Assembly (NCBI RefSeq): GCF_003086295.3
Contig: NC_092052.1
Location: 10,570,346-10,634,345, forward strand
Source of the DNA: Arachis hypogaea
Taxonomy: Eukaryota; Streptophyta; Magnoliopsida; Fabales; Fabaceae
DNA length: 64,000 bases
Direction of reading: 5' to 3'
This document shows, piece after piece, positions 22,141-32,476 of the stretch (position 1 is its first letter; each line of letters opens with the position of its first letter). The notes beneath the pieces are model-generated. The model saw only the letters and a list, made by a program, of their open reading frames with translations. It had not been told where the DNA came from and searched no databases. The translations under genes and the position numbers were made by a program.

Positions 22141-23018
22141 CATAACTAATATAGGCTTAGGATGTGAATTTGCATGAGAATGAGAGTTCGATTAAGCTCA
22201 TGTCTCTTCTTATAGTGGGGTTTACAACTGCAATCCTGGATAGTTTTGGCATCTCACTCTCCTTTGAATCAGAAGGATGTCACTGTCATTCTGAATTAGA
22301 ATCCGGATTACATTATGAATTCTCTGATCTTTTGTAACTCAATTTAATCCTTGAACACAGTAAATTTTTTTCTGGTGCTTTGCACCTTGAGCCTAGCCGT
22401 GATTTTAAATATTTTGTCTCAAGCTTTACTTGACACAAAAACACCACAAGCACTTAACTGGGGAACTCTCTTTACGTTCTAAATATTATTATTTTTATTT
22501 GTATTTTAAATTTTTTTTTCAGTTACTCCCAGACAGTGGTGCTCAAAGCCTTTGGTGTACTCTGCAATTGATCTTGACTCTAAATGTTCTGTCTCAAGGA
22601 TTACTTGACACAGAAACACCACAAGCATGTGACTAGGGAAACAACTCTTTGAGCTTTTAATCATGTCTGACCTCCCTAGTCATTGATGCTCAGAGTCTTG
22701 GACCTTGCTTTTATTTTTCTTTTGCTGTTTCTTTTGCTTCAAGGATTAAACTTTTATTAATTTCAGAGAAATCATAATAATTCTCTAAATTCCTGTTCCT
22801 TGTACATCAACATTCTTTGATTCAAATTTAAATATGCACTGTTCATGTCATGCATTCAGAATCACAGAAAGTACCACCACATCTAAGTAAATAAGACTAT
22901 TCTTCAATATAAACTCACTTTCTCATGCAATACATCACTTCTGTATTTTTTATTTGAATTCAAGCTCAGTGAGTAATACATGAGACATCTTTTCGGAATT
23001 AAAGCAATTAAGAGAAAA
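22141..23018 (-). other. 3' noncoding region of C
   Basis: No coding frame is seen. A roughly 175-base segment is duplicated (around 22411-22475 and 22586-22650). Each copy holds a hairpin with GTGTCAAG and CTTGAGAC arms and the phrase CCACAAGCA, also seen in element A near 17915-17956. Confidence 0.6.
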
Positions 23019-23219
23019 CTAAACTAGACCTAGGATTCTAACTAATAAAGGATCAATCAACAAACAAAGCAAAATAGCAGAAAACTGGAACATAATATAG
23101 TAAAAGCGGGAAGGAATATAGAATGAAAGGAACTCGACCACCTTAGTTATCCTAGCGGTCGTTTTATTCTTCAGGTTGTGCTCCTCCTGTGAAGATGATT
23201 CGCCTCCCTTTGGTGCCAT
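23019..23219 (-). pseudogene. Remnant of the second ORF of C
   Basis: On the minus strand an ATG at 23219 starts MAPKGGESSSQEEHNLKNKT, which resembles the first residues of the second ORF of A (MAPKARETS) and sits in the same context, just after an AGGA hairpin. Only about 65 residues remain before a stop, and the later part is not similar to anything I know. Confidence 0.45.
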
Positions 23220-23242
23220 AAGAATAAACAGAAAATTTCTAA

Positions 23243-23289
23243 GCGAAGCATCAACACCAAACTTAAAGGTTTGCTTGTCCTCAAGCAAA
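23243..23289 (-). other. Internal AGGA hairpin plus PPT-like motif of C
   Basis: On the minus strand TTTGCTTG-AGGA-CAAGCAAA is followed by CCTTTAAGTTTGGTGTTG, 25-30 bases before the ATG of the second ORF. This is the same arrangement as at 16031 in A. Confidence 0.75.
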
Positions 23290-23429
23290 GAAGAACTGAA
23301 AACAGAAAGAAACAACGATTATGATGAAAGAAGAATAAAAGGATAAAAGAACAAGAGAGAATTAGGATTGGGAGAGAGAGAGAAAATTAAAATTGGGCGA
23401 CAAACTAGTGTAGTTGTGCGGCGAAGGCG

Positions 23430-23995
23430 ACGCGTATGCGTACAGCACGCGTACGCGTGGGTCACGAATTTTCCTTAATGACGCGTGAGCGTCAGGCACG
23501 CGTCCACATGCCCATGATTTGTGCGATTCGCACGAAGCCACCTGCGCACACGCACAACTCTCTGTTCGCGTGGCTTGGGAACCAATAATTTCATGAGACG
23601 CGTGCGCGTCATGCATGTGCACGTGTGGATGGCCATTTGTGCAGATGACGCACACGCGTCAGGGACGCGCACGTGTCAGGGACGCGCACGCGTCAGGGAC
23701 CCGTACGCGTGAACAAGTTTTGTGCTTCTAGCACACTTCCAGCCCTAAGCCAGCACAACTCTCTGCCCAAACACTTATTTAGATGACGCATACGCGTGGA
23801 GTGCCAAAATCACGAATGACGCGCACGCGTGGGGTACGCATACGCGTGGAGTGCCAAAATCACGAATGACGCGCACGCTGGGGTACGCGTTCGCATGGGC
23901 TTGTTTGTGCGAACGGCGTCATTCATGTGCCACTCCCGCATAACTCTTTGTTCATTTTTATTTTTCACGCACACCCATCTGACGCGTACGCGTCA
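23430..23995 (-). repeat. CG-rich palindrome array in the 3' region of C
   Basis: At least ten ACGCG-N2-CGCGT sites occur in dimers, and one run of four, with 5-base spacers. Examples are at 23430-23458, 23480-23508, 23647-23710 and 23819-23847. The array continues on the far side of D at 38386-38402. Open frames in it, on both strands, are artefacts of high CG. Confidence 0.88.
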
Positions 23996-24000
23996 GCGAC

Positions 24001-25438
24001 TGATAAACCACTATTTTATGGTTTATCTTGTGCTCAATTGAGTGGATTTCATCAACTCTTTACCCACTTATTCATATTATTTGCATAGTTTTACATTTGC
24101 CTTCCTAATTATGTGCTTTGATTGAAAACATGCTTCTTTGATCTTATATTTGCTTATTATTAATCCTCTCTTATTACTATTAGATGCCTTGATATGTGTG
24201 TTAAGTGTTTTCAGATATTATAAGGCAGGAATAGCTTGGAGGATGGGAAGAAAGCATGCAAAAGTGGAAGGAATGCAAGAAGTTGGAGAAATTGCTAAGC
24301 TGTCCAGCCTGACCTCTCTGCACTCAAACGGCTATAACTTTAGCTACAGAGATCCAAACGACGCGGTTTCAGTTGTTTTGGAAAGCTAACGTCCGGGGCT
24401 TCGATTTGATATATAATATGCTATAGTTCCTCTGACGCTAGGCGACGCGACCGCGTGATTTATGTGGCCACGTCGCAAGTGACGGAAATCAGCGCAAATG
24501 AATTCGCATCCAGCGAATTCTGGGCTATTTTTGACCCAGTTCTCGGCCCAGAAAACACAGATTAGAGGCTATAAAGTGGAGAAATGCATCTATTCATGAG
24601 AGGGCTCTCAAATTCACAATTTCAGGAGTAGATGTAGTTTTTAGAGAGAGAGGTTCTCTCCTCTCTCTTCTAGGATTAGGATTTAGGACTTCTCTTAGTT
24701 TTAGGAGTGACTCTCAATCCCAGGTTCTTTATTTTATTTATTTTTCTATGCATGTCTATGTCAGATTTAAGTTCTTTTGTTAATGCAATTTGAGGTATTT
24801 CAATTTAATATTGCTTTCTTTTATTTACATGATTATTGCTTCCCATCTGAAGGCATTTTTATTCCAATAGATTTACTTTTTCCCTTTTGGTTTTGGTTAA
24901 GAAATCAGTAATTCAGGAGTTATCCAACTCAACAGCATAATTGTTAATTGTTATCTTGCCAATTGAACTGAGCTTCAATAATCCCAATCTTTTCTTAGGA
25001 ATTAACTAGGATTTGAAGATCAAACTATCTAGTCACTTGACCTTCCTCTGCTATAAGTAAGGGTTAACTAAGTGAAATTAAGATTCAATTTTCATTATCA
25101 TTGATAGGGATAACTTGGTCTGGACTTCCAATTTCTAATACCTTGCCAAGAGTTTAAGTTTATTGTTATTATTTTATTTTACTTGTCACTTAACTAACTT
25201 TTTACCTTGATCCAAAACCCCCAATTTACAAACTCATAACCAATAATAAGAACATACTTCCCTGCAATTCCTTGAGAAGACGACCCGAGGTTTAAATACT
25301 CGGTTATCAATTTTAAAAGGGTTTGTTACTTGTGACAACCAAAAACGTTTATACGAAGAGATTTTTGTCGGTTTAAAGACTATATCTACAACGCGACTGT
25401 TTTTATGACATTCTTTATTGGCAAAAATCCTAACGTCA
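24001..25438 (+). repeat. LTR1 of element D
   Basis: It starts TGATAAACCACTATTTTATGG and ends ATCCTAACGTCA. A palindrome dimer lies at 24445-24473 (ACGCGACCGCGT, 5 bases, then a decayed second unit). A TATA box (TATAAAG) lies at 24570-24576. Confidence 0.92.
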
Positions 25439-25441
25439 AAA

Positions 25442-25457
25442 TGGCGCCGTTGCCGGG
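25442..25457 (+). other. Primer-binding site for tRNA-Asp (unit 1 of D)
   Basis: TGGCGCCGTTGCCGGG lies four bases after LTR1 and is complementary to the 3' end of plant tRNA-Asp. The unit 2 copy at 31895-31910 has TTG in place of CCG and is probably weakened. Confidence 0.8.
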
Positions 25458-25973
25458 AAATTGCAAACGTGTGCCTTATTATTGGTTATTGTAAATATTT
25501 TTTTTATTTTTTCTTGTTTATTTGTTTTTATTTTTGTTTTTATTTTTTCTTTTTCATAAATTAAGAGGTTATTGGTTTTTATTGCAAAATTTTTCAAAAA
25601 TTTGTTCTTAGTGTTTATCTTGATCTTCGAGTTGTTCTTCGCGTTCATCTTGACCTTCAAGCTGTGTTCTTAGTTGTTTTCTTCGTTTTGATCTAAAAAT
25701 TTGAAATTTGGTGTTATTTTATTGTTTTTCTCTTTAAAAATATTTTTTAAATCAATTTTTTTTCAAAAAAAAAAACAAAAAAAAATTCAGATTTTTATTT
25801 TTAAAATTTTTATCTTATCTTATCTTATTTCAAATTTCAAATTTCAAATTTCAAAATTTCAAATTTCAAATTTCAAAAATTTAATTTTCAAATTCAAAAT
25901 TTAAATAACTTTTTAATTTAAATTTATTTTTTATTTATTTTTTATTTTTTATTTTTTATTTCTATTTACTACT
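25458..25973 (+). other. Leader of D unit 1
   Basis: AT-rich low-complexity leader with T-runs and repeats of CAAATTT type at 25828-25890. I see no gene. The same leader with a longer repeat block is at 31911-32476. Confidence 0.7.
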
Positions 25974-27428
25974 ATGAACTCTCACCCCTTTGGCTATGAG
26001 TCTGGTTACAATAATGTTGCACGAAGAAGAAATTACAATGAGAACAGGCATCAAGGTTGGAACAATCAAAGATGGGAGGAGCTACAAGGATTTGATCAAC
26101 CCTCATGGCAACAACCACCTCCAATGGACTATCAACAACCACCACCATATGCCTATGAATCCTTTCCTCAACATGACTTTGGACCACCATACTCACAAGC
26201 CCCTTTCCACCATTCACCTGCATATGACCCTAACCCACATCTACCATACCAACCACCTTATGAACCAAATGAACCATACATAGATCCACCCCAAACCTCC
26301 ATGGAGAAAGCACTTGCCAATCTAAACTCTACTATACAAGCTCTCGTCGCCCGAATCAGACCACCAAATACCTTCAACAATCAACCCTCAAGCTCTAGTG
26401 CACTTCCTTGTCAACCACAGAATAATCTCTCCATCCCATCACCACCATCCATGGAAGAGCACCCACATCCATCAATCCAAGATCAAGATGATCCCAATTA
26501 TGCTATTGATATGGAACAGGAAAGAAGGAATCATCTTCGCGAATCCATACTTCATAAGGAGCTAGAGGAGGCCCTAAAGGTGAAGGTAGTAAAGACCCTT
26601 GATGATGAAAGAATAGTTAAAAAGAGTCATCATGGAAAGAAAATCATCAAGGATGAATACGATTTTATATTAAAACTACTGGACAAAGCAGTAATTATTA
26701 AAGAGGAAAAAGTGGTTGAAGACTTGCGAGATGCTGAACCTCCATGGGAAAGTCAAGACATAGAGCCTCCTTCCAAGACGGTTGCATTTGATGTTGAGGA
26801 GGGTGTACAACCTCCAAGGCATACCCTGGTTGAAGACTTGGAAGAGGCTGAAATTGAAGAAGCTTACAAGGAGGTGGAAGTTGTCAGAGAAGAGCACAAG
26901 GGAGTGGAGCTTGCAATTTCATTAAAAATACCTCCCCCTAAGTTGCCATCACCCTTCACAACATTCAAGTGGGTAAAATTCATATCCCATAGCTTTCTAA
27001 TCCCACTTGAATATGGGCTACTGGAGACGGATGGTCAACTTAGAGCTCTTTGCGGCATTAAGAGTAAGAGGAAGATGGCCAGTGGTGAGAATTGTCCTGC
27101 AAGGTTCATTATGGTTGGAAGCTTTAAATTTAAACGCAAAGGTTGGTGTAGAGCTCAATTGAATGGGTCTAGGAAGCTGTTTGGTAGCTGCAGTGAGAAT
27201 TCAAATTACTTATCACCCAGTTGGAAAAATACAGATCCCGACAAAAATGGGTGTAAAAGCAAAGTTTGGGATCCTGGAATCTGTTCTGACATCCAACACC
27301 CCGGGAGCCTAAGAATCTTTTTGAAGCTGCTCAAGGGTTTTACATGCCTAGTTTGGGACCCCGGAGGTTACTGGAGATACAAACATTGGTGGAGATTCCT
27401 GGATGAATACAAGCATAAACCACCATAA
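25974..27428 (+). CDS. 484-aa ORF of D, unit 1 (unknown, gag-like start)
   Basis: One open frame starts at MNSHPFGYESGYNN. Residues 1-110 are rich in Pro, Gln, Tyr and Asn. A short helix-like stretch follows (TSMEKALANLNSTIQALVAR), similar in style to the segment before protease in Athila gag. The middle is strongly charged with repeated acidic and Lys runs (residues 165-320). The last third is basic and Trp/Cys-containing (WCRAQLNGSRKLFGSCS, WDPGGYWRYKHWWRFLDEY). I recognise no catalytic motif. The frame is intact in both units, unlike nearly every other element ORF here. It may be a chimeric gag derivative used in trans with an autonomous partner; that is inference. Confidence 0.65.
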   Translation: MNSHPFGYESGYNNVARRRNYNENRHQGWNNQRWEELQGFDQPSWQQPPPMDYQQPPPYAYESFPQHDFGPPYSQAPFHHSPAYDPNPHLPYQPPYEPNEPYIDPPQTSMEKALANLNSTIQALVARIRPPNTFNNQPSSSSALPCQPQNNLSIPSPPSMEEHPHPSIQDQDDPNYAIDMEQERRNHLRESILHKELEEALKVKVVKTLDDERIVKKSHHGKKIIKDEYDFILKLLDKAVIIKEEKVVEDLRDAEPPWESQDIEPPSKTVAFDVEEGVQPPRHTLVEDLEEAEIEEAYKEVEVVREEHKGVELAISLKIPPPKLPSPFTTFKWVKFISHSFLIPLEYGLLETDGQLRALCGIKSKRKMASGENCPARFIMVGSFKFKRKGWCRAQLNGSRKLFGSCSENSNYLSPSWKNTDPDKNGCKSKVWDPGICSDIQHPGSLRIFLKLLKGFTCLVWDPGGYWRYKHWWRFLDEYKHKPP

Positions 27429-27477
27429 CAGGAAGCTCATCAAATGTCCAACTTAAGGACTTTAACTAAAAGTGCTA

Positions 27478-27495
27478 GGTGGGAGACAACCCACC
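27478..27495 (+). other. Post-ORF hairpin, D unit 1
   Basis: GGTGGG-AGACAA-CCCACC is a perfect 6-bp stem, 50 bases after the ORF stop. The unit 2 copy is at 33981-33998. Compare the A (15170) and C (38558) versions. Confidence 0.65.
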
Positions 27496-27657
27496 ATGGT
27501 ATGATCGTCCTTTTTTATTTTTATTTAATTTTATTTGTTTTTGAGTTTTATTTTATTTTGTTATATTGAACCTGGAATTTTGCATCACATTCATATTAAC
27601 ACTGCATTATGCATTTTTCAGATTACAAAAAAAAAAAGAGAGAAAAGCGAGCACGCA

Positions 27658-28129
27658 ACGCGACCGCATCAGCGACGCGTCCGCGTCGCTAGGAAAGGGG
27701 AGAAAAATAAAAACGAACAGAGAGTTTCGCAGGAGCAGCGTTGGAGGCGTGCCAATGGCACAAATCACCCCACGCGACCGCGTCACCCACGCGGCCGCGT
27801 GACCTGAAATCGGCGTAAAAAGGGTGCATGGCCGAAAGTTGAGTTGGAGTTGGGCTGGACTCGTGCTGGTAGCCCAAGCCCTACCACGCGAACGCGTGCC
27901 CCACGCGGCCGCGTCATTTTAAGAAGATGGCCACTCACGCGATCGCGTCGACCACGCGATCGCGTCACCCAGAATTTTGGCAAAAAGAGTTTCGAACAGA
28001 GAGTTGTGCGACCACGAGGCTGCACTCGCGCCACTAGCACAAATTGAGTCACGCGATCGCATGCCCAACGCGTCCGCGTCACCCAACCTTATCGTGCACC
28101 ACGCGACCGCGTCACCCACGCGACCGCGT
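27658..28129 (+). repeat. Palindrome dimer array, D unit 1
   Basis: Six dimers of ACGCG-N2-CGCGT lie at 27658/27675, 27772/27789, 27886/27903, 27937/27954, 28051/28068 and 28101/28118. Within every dimer the two units start exactly 17 bases apart. The centre dinucleotide varies (AC, TC, GC, AA, AT). Frames crossing the array are not genes. Confidence 0.92.
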
Positions 28130-30416
28130 CACCAGCGTCGCATAACCTATCCAAATTAGTGCCAATTTTCTTATCTTTTCTTCTCAGAATCCTTATTTTT
28201 CTTCTCTTTTCTTATTTCTTTCTTCTTCCTTTCTTATTTTCTTTCACTTCCATTCTATTTTATTTCATTTATTTGCATACTTTATTTCATTGCATTATTT
28301 TCATTGGTGTTAGGATTTTATTTGAGTCATTATTCCTCATTATATGTTTGACAATTATTATTATCTTCTTTAAAGGATTGCTTGCATGTTCACTGTAATA
28401 CTTTCTATACCTTCTTCACCATGCATGCTATGTGTTTGTGAAAAAGCTCATATGGCATTATGCACTTCTCTATGTTATTCTACTATTCAATGCTTGCTTT
28501 TCATAAACTCCCTTTACTATTTTAATTGAATATAATTGTCAAATACAAACATGGTAATTTATTACAAGTAATGCTTGGTCTATGCTACTCATGCCCTTTT
28601 CCGGCATGCCAATAAACACCCTGCATCCACTTATCTTTCGATGCACTGGCTATTTTTCATTGCTGACTTTTCACATGTACTCGAGAGCATGTGTTAATGT
28701 CAATTACATCCTAATGTGCATCCATCACCACTCTTCCATTCTCTTTCTTGCTATATATCTATTGAATTTAATTTACTTCCTCTTCCCTTCTTCAGGATGG
28801 CCACCAAGGAAGGAAAGGAGAAAAGCTACTCCCAAACCGCCAGCAAGGAAAGGAACAAAAAGAGCCCCAGCTGAGGAACCACAATCCCCATCCACTTGCA
28901 CATCTTAGCATGCACTGAGGACGGTGCAATCTTTAAGTGTGGGGAGGTCGATACCGATCTCCATGGGTTAGTATTTTCCTGTCTCAAACACCAATATTTT
29001 ATTTTCTTTGTTAATTGTTGCATTTGCATATTTAATTGCATGTTTATTTGATTTTTTCATTTAGTTACTGCTTGGTTAAAATAATAAGTTTCTTTTTAAG
29101 ATCCTATTTTTGAAAAAATATTTTTCACTAATTTAAATAAAAATTTTTAAAAAAATTTTTATGTGTAAATTTGTTTGAAGTTGTATTTGGAACATGGTTT
29201 TTTGAGCCAAAGAACACACAACCTGTAAGATTTTGAGCTTATTTACATGGTTACATTATTTAACCATAAATATTTTATTCCTGTGTGTTCCCTTCTCTAT
29301 GATTGTAATCTATATTTTGTTCCAATCTATATGTCCAATATTTAGTATATTTACATGCTTGCATATGATTGAGGCCATTATTTGATTTTAGCTCACTTAC
29401 CCCAAATAAGCCTACCCTTTAAATCACCCTTGTCAGCCACTTTGAGCCTTTTTTAATCCCCATTTATTCTGTATTTTACCACATCACTAGCCTTAAGCAG
29501 AAAAACAAGTAAATATCCCAATTGAATCTTTGGTTAGCTTAAGATAGGGATTGTGCAACAATTAAGTGCGGGAAAACTGTGGGAACATGGGTTAATAAGG
29601 GAATGTATCATGTTTATTTGAATATTGGGAATTTGGGAACCTACTCATAAAAAATCAAAATAGAAAAATAATGAAAAATCCATGTGCATTGATAAGTTAT
29701 GTTTGCTTTTATGATTCAAAAAATAAATAAATAAATAAATAAAATAAAATAAAATAAAATAAAATAAAATATTCAATAAATAAGCAAATAAATGAGGGGA
29801 CAAAATTACCCCAATGTTAAGTTAATGAAAAATCAATGCACATGTGATAAAAATTAAAGAAAATTCGGTATATGAGTATGGGAATTATACAAAAGTGGGA
29901 ATTATGGGTAGCTAGGCATGAATTTAAAAGTATATAGAGTATATGTATATTAGGTGAGAGCTTAGGTTAATTAAAGATTCAATTTATAAAGCTCACTTAG
30001 CCATATATATACCTTTACCCTTACCTTAGCCCCATTACAACCTTGAAAAAAAGACCTCATGATGTTTGCATTGGTATATTAAATTTTGTTGATTGATTAG
30101 ATGAAGAACAAAGTTTTAGAAAGCATGATTAGAGAAGACTAGAGTGAATTACCCTATACACTTGAGAGATTAGAGTGATATACACTTCTAGTGAGGGTTC
30201 AACGCTTAAATTCTATGTTCCCTGCTTTCATGAGCTGTCTTCTTACAGGTTCACTTGTTTTTTATTGTATGATTTGAATTAGTGGAAATTGGTTTGTATT
30301 TGTCTTGAAGAACTTATTTACTCTAAACCAAGTAAGTAAAAGCATTTAGCATGTAGTTGCATTCATAGGTTGCATTTCATACCATTCCTCTTCATCTTTA
30401 TAGCTTCTCTTGAGCT
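28130..30416 (+). other. 3' noncoding region of D unit 1
   Basis: T-rich then AT-rich sequence. A pyrimidine tract ending TTCTTCAG lies just before an ATG at 28798 (MATKEG), possibly the relic of a second-ORF start with a splice acceptor; no ORF of useful length follows. An AGGA hairpin (TGCACTG-AGGA-CGGTGCA, 28911-28928) precedes TTTAAGTGTGGGGAGG. An AAATA/AAAAT microsatellite lies at 29715-29770. Confidence 0.6.
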
Positions 30417-30454
30417 TAGCATGAGGACATGCTAGTGTTTAAGTGTGGGAAGGT
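30417..30454 (+). other. AGGA hairpin and polypurine tract before LTR2 of D
   Basis: TAGCATG-AGGA-CATGCTA (7-bp stem) is followed by GTGTTTAAGTGTGGGAAGGT, which abuts LTR2. Confidence 0.78.
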
Positions 30455-31891
30455 TGATAAACCACTATTTTATGGTTTATCTTGTGCTCAATTGAGTGGA
30501 TTTCATCAACTCTTTACCCACTTATTCATACTATTTGCATGGTTTTACATTTGCCTTCCTAATTATGTGCTTTGATTGAAAACATGCTTCTTTGATCTTA
30601 TATTTGCTTATTATTAATCCTCTCTTATTACCATTAGATGCCTTGATATGTGTGTTAAGTATTTTCAGATATTATAAGACAGGAATGGCTTGGAGGATGG
30701 GAAGAAAGCATGCAAAAGTGGAAAGAATGCAAGAAGTTGGAGAAATTGCTAAGCTGTCCAGCCTGACCTCTCTGCACTCAAACGGCTATAACTTTAGCTA
30801 CAGAGATCCAAACGACGCGGTTCTAGTTGCGTTGGAAAGCTAACGTCCGGGGCTTCGATTTGATATATAATATGCTATGGTTCCCCTGACGCTAGGCGAC
30901 GCGACCGCGTGATTCATGCGGCTGCGTCGCAAGTGACGGAAATCAGCGCAAATGAATTCGCAACCAGAGAATTCTGGGCTATTTTTAACCCAGTTCTCGA
31001 CCCAGAAAACACAGATTAGAGGCTATAAAGTGGAGGAATGCATCTATTCATGAGAGGGCTCTCAAATTCACAATTTTAGGAGTAGATATAGTTTTTAGAG
31101 AGAGAGGTTCTCTCCTCTCTCTTCTAGGATTAGGATTTAGGACTTCTCTTAGTTTTAGGAGTGACTCTCAATCCCAGGTTCTTTATTTTATTTATTTTTT
31201 CATGCATGTCTATGTCAGATTTAAGTTCTTTTGTTAATGCAATTTGAGGTATTTCAATTTAATATTACTTTCTTTTATTTACATGATTATTGCTTCCCAT
31301 CTGAAGGCATTTTTATTCCAGTAGATTTACTTTTTCCCTTTTGGTTTTGGTTAAGAAATCAGTAACTCAGGAGTTATCCAACTCAACAGCATAATTGTTA
31401 ATTGTTATCTTGCCAATTGAACTGAGCTTCAATAATCCCAATCTTTTCTTAGGAATTAACTAGGATTTGAAGATCAAACTATCTAGTCACTTGACCTTCC
31501 TCTGCTTTAAGTAAGGGTTAACTAAGTGAAATTAAGATTCAATTTTCATTATCATTGATAAGGATAACTTGGTCTGGACTTTCAATTTCTAATACCTTGC
31601 CAAGAGTTTAAGTTTATTGTTATTATTTTATTTTACTTGTCACTTAACTAACTTTTTACTTTGATCCAAAACTCCCAATTTACAAACTCATAACCAATAA
31701 TAAGAACATACTTCCTGCAATTCCTTGAGAAGACGACCCGAGGTTTAAATACTCGGTTATCAATTTTAAAGGGGTTTGTTACTTGTGACAACCAAAAGCG
31801 TTTGTACGAAGGGATTTTTGTCGGTTTAGAGACTATATCTACAATGCGACTGTTTTTATGACATTCTTTACTGACAAAAATCCTAACGTCA
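30455..31891 (+). repeat. LTR2 of element D (shared by both units)
   Basis: It has the same ends as LTR1 and a TATA box at 31024-31030. It serves as 3' LTR of unit 1 and 5' LTR of unit 2. Confidence 0.92.
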
Positions 31892-32476
31892 AAATGGCGC
31901 CGTTGTTGGGAAATTGCAAATGTGTGCCTTATTATTGGTTATTGTAAATATTTTTTTTATTTTTGCTTGTTTATTTATTTTTATTTTTATTTTTATTTTT
32001 GCTTTTTCATAAATTAAGAGGTTATTGGTTTTTATTACAAAATTTTTCAAAAATTTGTTCTTAGTGTTTATCTTGATCTTCGAGTTGTTCTTCACGTTCA
32101 TCTTGACCTTCAAGCTGTTCTTAGTTGTTTTCTTCGTTTTGATCTAAAAATTTGAAATTTGGTGTCATTTTATTGTTTTTCTCTTTAAAAATATTTTTTA
32201 AATCAATTTTTTTTCAAAAAAAAAAAACAAAAAAAAAATTTCAGATTTTTATTTTTAAAATTTTTATTTTATCTTATCTTATTTCAAAACTCAAATTTCA
32301 AAAATTCAAATTTAAAAATTTTCAAAATTTAAATTTAAAAATTTTCAAATTTCAAATTTCAAATTTCAAAATTTCAAATTTCAAAAATTTAATTTTCAAA
32401 TTCAAAATTTAAATAACCTTTTAATTTAAATTTATTTTTTATTTTTATTTTAAATTTTTTATTTCTATTTACTACT

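Noticed and set aside
25442..25457. tRNA-like match to the tRNA-Asp 3' end
   Set aside because: Only the primer-binding complement is present next to LTRs; no cloverleaf, so not a tRNA gene. The same holds at 31895 and 44300.
27658..28129. Several overlapping open frames on both strands in the CG-rich block of D (and its copy at 34160-34632)
   Set aside because: They arise because stop codons are rare in the ACGCG-N2-CGCGT array; there is no start context or protein similarity, and they are present in all frames.
28582..28908. 108-aa frame in D (copy at 35084-35410)
   Set aside because: Mostly low-complexity, with no conserved domain. The Lys/Pro end may be a relic of a second-ORF start, but it is too short to call.
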